From an uncultured Campylobacter sp. (GTDB lineage Bacteria; Campylobacterota; Campylobacteria; Campylobacterales; Campylobacteraceae), in contig NZ_CALIIS010000173.1 in assembly GCF_938017705.1 (NCBI RefSeq), positions 1 to 9,165 of the forward strand: a stretch of DNA of 9,165 nt. The letters run 5' to 3'. The translations under genes were made by a program, and so were the position numbers. Below, in pieces: positions 5,660 through 9,165 of this stretch. How positions within the stretch are numbered: the stretch's first letter is position 1; every line of letters starts with the position of its first letter. Below the pieces are notes generated by a model. It ran no database searches. It saw nothing but the letters and a program-made list of their open reading frames with translations, and was not told the origin of the DNA.

Positions 5660-6293
5660 AAAGCGGCTGTTTTTCCGCATCGCCGAATATCTCATTTTTA
5701 TCCTGATTTGGTGTATTTTTTTAACGTGCAGGGTTAAATTTACCCACACGAGACTGCCCGAAAAGCCCTGCGTCGTCGTGTTTTGGCACGGAAGGCTAGC
5801 GATGATGAGCTTTGCTTATAGGCGCTGGTGGCTGCGGGATTTCGGCAATGCTAAGCGAGCTAAGGTCATCATCAGCGATCATAAAGACGGCGAGATAATC
5901 ACGCGTGTGATCTCGCATTTCGGCATCGGTGCGATCCGCGGCAGCAGTTTCAAAGGCGGTGCGCGCGCACTTATGGGCGCGATCAAGGAGATAAAAAACG
6001 GCACAGACGTCATCATCACTCCCGACGGTCCGCGCGGTCCCCTTCACAGCGTCGCGGACGGAGCCGTGATCCTTGCGCAGCGGCTAAGCTTAGATATTTA
6101 CGCGCTAAATTACGAAGCGAGCAGTTTTTGGAAATTTCGTAGCTGGGACGAGATGGTATTGCCAAAGCTGTTTTCGCGCATAAATTATAGCCTCAGCGCG
6201 CCGCTAAATTTGGCAGGGCTTGACCTTGATGCGGGCAAAGAGGCGATCAGGCAACTGCTTTTTGCAAGCGCCGAGCAGGACGCTAAATTTTAG
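5640..6293 (+). CDS. DUF374 lysophospholipid acyltransferase-family protein
   Basis: From ATG 5640 the product has 217 residues, starting with a basic/hydrophobic membrane segment (about 11-30). It belongs to the DUF374 (COG2121) branch of the lysophospholipid acyltransferase-like superfamily. Marks are VVVFWHGRLAMM (His50 as probable active-site base), IISDHKDGE (78-86), IGAIRGSSFKGG (96-107) and ITPDGPRGPLH (126-136). It probably acts at the inner membrane on lipid substrates, but the acyl acceptor is unknown. The ATG at 5619 in the same frame is an alternative start adding seven residues. Both lie inside the end of miaB (20-nt or 41-nt overlap) and neither has a good Shine-Dalgarno, so translation probably depends on coupling to miaB. 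I prefer 5640 because it gives the shorter overlap and a typical Met-Lys-rich N-terminus. Confidence 0.85.
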   Translation: MEKLSLKKRLFFRIAEYLIFILIWCIFLTCRVKFTHTRLPEKPCVVVFWHGRLAMMSFAYRRWWLRDFGNAKRAKVIISDHKDGEIITRVISHFGIGAIRGSSFKGGARALMGAIKEIKNGTDVIITPDGPRGPLHSVADGAVILAQRLSLDIYALNYEASSFWKFRSWDEMVLPKLFSRINYSLSAPLNLAGLDLDAGKEAIRQLLFASAEQDAKF

Positions 6294-6314
6294 TTTGAAA
6301 TAATAGTGTTTCGG

Positions 6315-6320
6315 TATAAT
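6315..6320 (+). promoter_or_regulatory. -10 box of the 251-residue hypothetical gene
   Basis: A perfect TATAAT in the context CGGTATAATTGC lies just after the acyltransferase stop. Transcription would start near 6327, leaving a leader of only about 13 nt with the AGGAG site (6330-6334). TTGAAA at 6295-6300 is 14 nt upstream, too close for a normal -35 box. The gene can thus be expressed separately from the miaB operon, although read-through is also possible. Confidence 0.6.
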
Positions 6321-6339
6321 TGCAATTTTAGGAGAAAAA

Positions 6340-7095
6340 ATGGCACTATTTAAAGCAAAATCATTCCTCGGCGTCGCTAAAAGTGCCGACGCATGCGAGT
6401 TTTTTTATAGAAAATTGGGCTTTGGTAAAAGAATTTTGGATGAGAAATCCGATCGCTTTCCCATCGCGCAAGAAAATGATCTGGCTACCTCGCTGGCGGG
6501 CTTTGCGGATCTGAGTGATAAAAATTTAATCTCTTGCGTACTGATAGACGACGAAAATCAAAGAGTGCATTTTAACGAGGATTATATGATTAAAGAAAAT
6601 AGCATTTATCAAAAAGTCGATGATAGCTTCATAGTGGAATTCCCTCGCGCAAGTGCACAGGCGGCGGATGAGACTTTTGGAATAGAATTTAGCTCGCACG
6701 CTAGTTTATTTAAAATTTTATACTTCTTGCTAAAAAATCAAAGCGATTTTGAAAATATGGCAATGTTCGCGCTGAAATTTAATAACCGCGCGTGTTTCGT
6801 CGTCGCTAACCAAGAGCGCGTGCTGTATGCTGACATAATGCGCATCGACGAAGAGATGCAGGCCGCGATGAACGACGCGGACGAGCTATTTTATGAGCTT
6901 TTGAATTTTCAGATTGAGACCTTCTACAAATCCGAAAATAGCGAGTTTCTCACCAATGTTTTCATCTACTCAGACGGCACGCTCAGCAACGAGATCGGTT
7001 ATGTGATTTTCACGCGCATCTTCATCAAAACAAATTTGATAAATCTAAATTTCGCCGATTACATCAACAAAATCGTGATGCTAGAAGCCCGCTAG
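6340..7095 (+). CDS. Uncharacterised protein of the miaB neighbourhood
   Basis: I do not recognise a named family. The product has 251 residues, is soluble-looking and acidic, and has no signal peptide or membrane span. It is alpha/beta in character. The C-terminal third, ELLNFQIETFYKSENSEF (193-210) followed by FIYSDGTLSNEIG and IFTRIFIKTNLINLNFADY, has the rhythm of the last part of PilM/GspL actin-like pilus or secretion scaffolds, where a helix precedes 'iylsGG' and a final small domain. ACFVVANQERVLYADIMRI (151-169) could be the matching beta-hairpin. No nucleotide-binding motif is obvious, so this is only a weak structural guess. AGGAG at 6330-6334 and the promoter at 6315-6320 support the ATG. 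A gene in this position downstream of the DUF374 gene occurs in C. jejuni (Cj0456c, from memory), suggesting a conserved epsilonproteobacterial gene. Confidence 0.8.
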   Translation: MALFKAKSFLGVAKSADACEFFYRKLGFGKRILDEKSDRFPIAQENDLATSLAGFADLSDKNLISCVLIDDENQRVHFNEDYMIKENSIYQKVDDSFIVEFPRASAQAADETFGIEFSSHASLFKILYFLLKNQSDFENMAMFALKFNNRACFVVANQERVLYADIMRIDEEMQAAMNDADELFYELLNFQIETFYKSENSEFLTNVFIYSDGTLSNEIGYVIFTRIFIKTNLINLNFADYINKIVMLEAR

Positions 7096-7280
7096 ATCAA
7101 ATTTTTCGCTCCGCACCGAGGCAGAATTTTAAAATTTTATCTTTGCAATTGCGCTTGCTTGGTGCGATTTAGTTGCCTGTTTGCGCCGCATTTTATTAAA
7201 TTTTATCTCGCGTTACATAATGGATTTTGGCTAGATAAAATAATCAGTATTTAAACGACTCGCTTTTAAATTTAAGCTCA

Positions 7281-7322
7281 TTTGCCGCAAAGATCCGTCT
7301 TGCGCCGCAAATTCTATTTTTT
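7281..7322 (+). terminator. Intrinsic terminator after the hypothetical gene
   Basis: TTTGC (7281-7285) pairs with GCAAA (7307-7311), and CGCAA-A-G (7286-7292) pairs with CTTGCG (7299-7304) around the loop ATCCGT. This gives about 11 bp with a bulged A and two unpaired C. TTCTATTTTTT follows. It lies 185 nt beyond the stop of the plus-strand gene, and its T-run overlaps the last codon of the convergent metallophosphoesterase gene. A second long-range inverted repeat, CGCACCGAG (7112-7120) with CTTGGTGCG (7158-7166), lies between but has no T-run. Confidence 0.5.
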
Positions 7323-7977
7323 ACGAACTCTGATTAATTTTACGCAAAAAATTTTCTATCAAAATCCGCCTTTGCTCCACGTCGTCGCTATCGCTAATGC
7401 CCTCTAGCTCGCTTGCGTGATGGGCCTTGGGCGGGATATCTTTCAGATACGACCACACCTCGTCCTCGCTTAAAATTTTGCCGTGCAGATCAAAACCTAC
7501 GTTTAGCGCTCTGCCCGAAACCTTAGCGATATCTGCGTGCAGGTGACCGTAGAGCATCAGTGCGCCATAATGGCAGTTTGCCCACTCGATCATCGGGTAG
7601 TGAGACAGAGCCGCTCTCTTATGCGATAGGCGCACAAAGGCATATCCCACGATCTGCTCAAACATAAAATTGCCGTCCGCCTTGCGTCCGCTTAGCAGTT
7701 CGTTTTTCATCGCAGCGATCCGCCCGTCGTGGTTGCCCAGTAACAAAAAATGTCGCCCGTTTAGTCTGCGAAGTAACTCGCAAGTGTGCGTAAAATCCTT
7801 GTGAAAGGAGACGTCGCCGAGATTATAGACGAGATCCTCGGGCGTAACGAGCGCATTCCAAGCGGCGATGAGATTTTCATCCATCTCGGCCACGTTCGCG
7901 CCTTTTCTAAAATTTGGATATTTTTTCAGCACCAGCTCGTGACCGAAGTGTAGATCGGAGGTAAAATAAACGCTCAT
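7321..7977 (-). CDS. Calcineurin-like metallophosphoesterase (COG4186 type)
   Basis: This 218-residue cytoplasmic phosphoesterase with a two-metal site shows all the expected motifs in order. These are SDLHFGH (7-13, Asp8 and His10), NLGDVSF (52-58, Asp55), LLGNHDGR (79-86, Asn82 and His83), LSHYPMIEW (124-132, His126) and YGHLHAD (143-149, His145 and His147). The C-terminal 40 residues are polar and variable. Members of this small family act on phosphodiester or phosphomonoester substrates that are mostly undefined, so none is proposed here. The ATG overlaps the tilS stop by 4 nt (ATGA on the minus strand), so it is coupled to tilS and is the last gene of the rimO-tilS operon. The operon context does not reveal its substrate. 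Confidence 0.9.
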   Translation of the reverse strand: MSVYFTSDLHFGHELVLKKYPNFRKGANVAEMDENLIAAWNALVTPEDLVYNLGDVSFHKDFTHTCELLRRLNGRHFLLLGNHDGRIAAMKNELLSGRKADGNFMFEQIVGYAFVRLSHKRAALSHYPMIEWANCHYGALMLYGHLHADIAKVSGRALNVGFDLHGKILSEDEVWSYLKDIPPKAHHASELEGISDSDDVEQRRILIENFLRKINQSS

Positions 7978-8960
7978 AAAAGCTCCTCAAATAGCGCAAG
8001 ATTCGCGCCTGCGGCAAATAAAAATCCGCGGTTTATCGACGGGATTTTTAAGGTGCGGCACGCTTCTTTAAATTTCTTGTCCATCGCGGCTTTGATATAT
8101 GGCGTTACGAGAATAAAATTTTCGCCCGCACCCACGGCTACCTTGCCGCCTAGCACGCAGCCTGCGCCGTTTTCTAGGCAGCGCGCGCATTCGTTTCGCT
8201 GCGCCGAGCTTAGCACGAGCCCTAGTCGCTTGCACGCCTGATCGACGCCGCGAAGCTCGCCCTGGCCACGTTTTATGAGATAAATTTTAGACGCGATATT
8301 AGAAATTTCGGGAGTTAAGCTTAACGCATCGGCCGCCAAAAACTCAAAGCTCTTTTTCACGCCGCTAAAATATTCGTCCAAAAACGGCTTACTAAATTTC
8401 GCGCGAATAAATCCGCGTTTAAACCGGTCCGTTAAATTCGTCTCGTCGGTGAAGTATTTTAGGTTTCGCTCACGCAAAAACCACTCCAGCTCGCACTTTC
8501 GCACGCCTAGAAGCGGACGAGCGATCACGTAATCCTCGCGAGCCTCTAGCTCTTGCATGCCTAGCAGCTCGCTAAGCCCCGCGCCGCGGCCAAGCTGCAT
8601 CAAAAACCACTCGAATTTATCGTCAAACTGATGCGCCAAGATCAAATTTCCATATCCGCGCTCGCGGCAAATCTCGGCGAAAAAATCGTATCTGGCCGCG
8701 CGCGCCTCGTGTTCAAAATTTGACGCGCCAAGATGCACGCTTTTTACATAGATTTGTTTGTTAAATTTAGCCGCCAGATCTCGTGCTGACGCGACCTCGT
8801 TCTTGCTTTGCGCGCGGACGTTATAGTCCACGATCGCAAAGTCAAATTTCACGCCCGCCTCGTCCAGAAGGTAAAAAAGCGCCGTACTATCGACGCCGTG
8901 CGAAAATGCAAGCAGATTTTGCCCAGATTTTAGCTTGCGTAAAACGGACGCGCTTAGCAT
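7974..8960 (-). CDS. tilS: tRNA(Ile)-lysidine synthetase TilS
   Basis: TilS attaches lysine to C34 of the CAU-anticodon tRNA-Ile using ATP, switching it from Met to Ile decoding; it is essential in most bacteria. The product has 328 residues. The PP-loop is LLAFSHGVDSTALF (16-29), in which His21 replaces the first Gly of the usual SGGxDS. ILAHQFDDKFEWFLMQ (107-122, with His110, Asp113, Asp114) corresponds to the HxxDD motif, and GRGAGLSELLGM (124-135) follows. DETNLTDRFKRGFIR is the expected D-x-x-N...R-x-x-x-R motif. The protein is about 100 residues shorter than E. coli TilS and lacks most of the C-terminal domain, which is usual in epsilonproteobacteria. The ATG follows the rimO stop by 1 nt; the sequence before it (AAAGGCGTAGG) supplies a purine-rich ribosome binding site inside rimO. 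Confidence 0.95.
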   Translation of the reverse strand: MLSASVLRKLKSGQNLLAFSHGVDSTALFYLLDEAGVKFDFAIVDYNVRAQSKNEVASARDLAAKFNKQIYVKSVHLGASNFEHEARAARYDFFAEICRERGYGNLILAHQFDDKFEWFLMQLGRGAGLSELLGMQELEAREDYVIARPLLGVRKCELEWFLRERNLKYFTDETNLTDRFKRGFIRAKFSKPFLDEYFSGVKKSFEFLAADALSLTPEISNIASKIYLIKRGQGELRGVDQACKRLGLVLSSAQRNECARCLENGAGCVLGGKVAVGAGENFILVTPYIKAAMDKKFKEACRTLKIPSINRGFLFAAGANLALFEELL

Positions 8961-8961
8961 C

Positions 8962-9165
8962 CTACGCCTTTGCCGTGATCTTGCCTAGCGCCTGGCCGCC
9001 CGCTACTTGCGTGATCTCGCACCAGTAGCGCCCACCGGTTTCTAGCTGCTCCACGTCGCTTTCGTTGATCAAAATTTCGCCGTCGATGTCCTTGTCCCAG
9101 AGCGCCTTTTTCGCGGCGTAAAAATCGGTATCTGCGATGATGCCCGCTTGCGGGATGATGGGCTT
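8962..9165 (-). CDS. rimO: Ribosomal protein S12 methylthiotransferase RimO, C-terminal part (partial)
   Basis: Only the last 67 codons and the TAG stop are present; the gene continues beyond the right edge. The fragment reads KALWDKDIDGEILINESDV, then GGRYWCEITQV, ending LGKITAKA. The run 'DIDGEILINESDVEQLETGGRYW' type pattern (9 key positions: D-I-D-G, I-N-E-S, G, Y, I-T) is the RimO form of the C-terminal TRAM domain, which binds the S12 substrate. The catalytic radical-SAM part lies outside the window, so the assignment rests on the TRAM domain and on the tilS neighbour, which follows rimO in C. jejuni (Cj1454c-Cj1453c, from memory). MiaB is already present at 4364-5659, consistent with this being the second methylthiotransferase. 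Confidence 0.8.
   Translation of the reverse strand, partial: KPIIPQAGIIADTDFYAAKKALWDKDIDGEILINESDVEQLETGGRYWCEITQVAGGQALGKITAKA

Overview
The window looks like a chromosomal segment of a mid-GC Campylobacter (C. gracilis, C. rectus, C. showae or C. curvus type). The evidence is protein content and gene order: a short NusA without C-terminal repeats, an 80-residue HP0268-like nuclease fused translationally to miaB, a DUF374 acyltransferase, and a short TilS directly after RimO. Intergenic DNA is very rich in AAATTT and AAATTTTA words, and the clear -10 boxes (TATAAT) lack good -35 boxes, as is usual in Campylobacter. No rRNA, tRNA, CRISPR array, insertion sequence or phage gene was recognised. 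The species assignment is inference.

Left part (1-2838), accessory-looking and gene-poor. It begins with the last 20 codons of an unidentified plus-strand gene with a lysine/glycine-rich tail. A roughly 520-bp non-coding stretch follows, containing nested inverted repeats and a 120-nt segment that can be drawn as a cloverleaf. Next is a minus-strand half-size EamA/DMT transporter with its own TATAAT box, and a 466-bp gap with inverted repeats and a 14-bp palindrome. Then comes a plus-strand pair: a small DUF4878-type lipoprotein and a YiiX-like permuted papain-fold hydrolase. The hydrolase is the main oddity: its probable signal peptide lies just upstream in the same frame, but one TAG codon cuts it off. 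A 387-bp AT-rich gap follows.

Middle part (2818-7095), housekeeping. nusA (minus) and the HP0268-like/miaB/acyltransferase operon (plus) diverge from a 158-bp promoter region. The operon is tightly overlapped: miaB starts at a TTG overlapping the previous stop, and the acyltransferase starts inside the end of miaB. A 251-residue protein of unknown function follows with its own promoter and a very short leader.

Right part (7281-9165). A probable terminator separates this from a convergent minus-strand operon, rimO (C-terminal end only), tilS and a calcineurin-like metallophosphoesterase, with 1-nt spacing and a 4-nt overlap. The window thus carries three enzymes of translation-apparatus modification (MiaB on tRNA A37, TilS on tRNA-Ile C34, RimO on ribosomal protein S12) plus transcription factor NusA.

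I see no convincing new multi-gene system. The items most worth a second look are the amber-interrupted exported hydrolase beside a lipoprotein, the cloverleaf-like intergenic segment, and the uncharacterised 251-residue protein.
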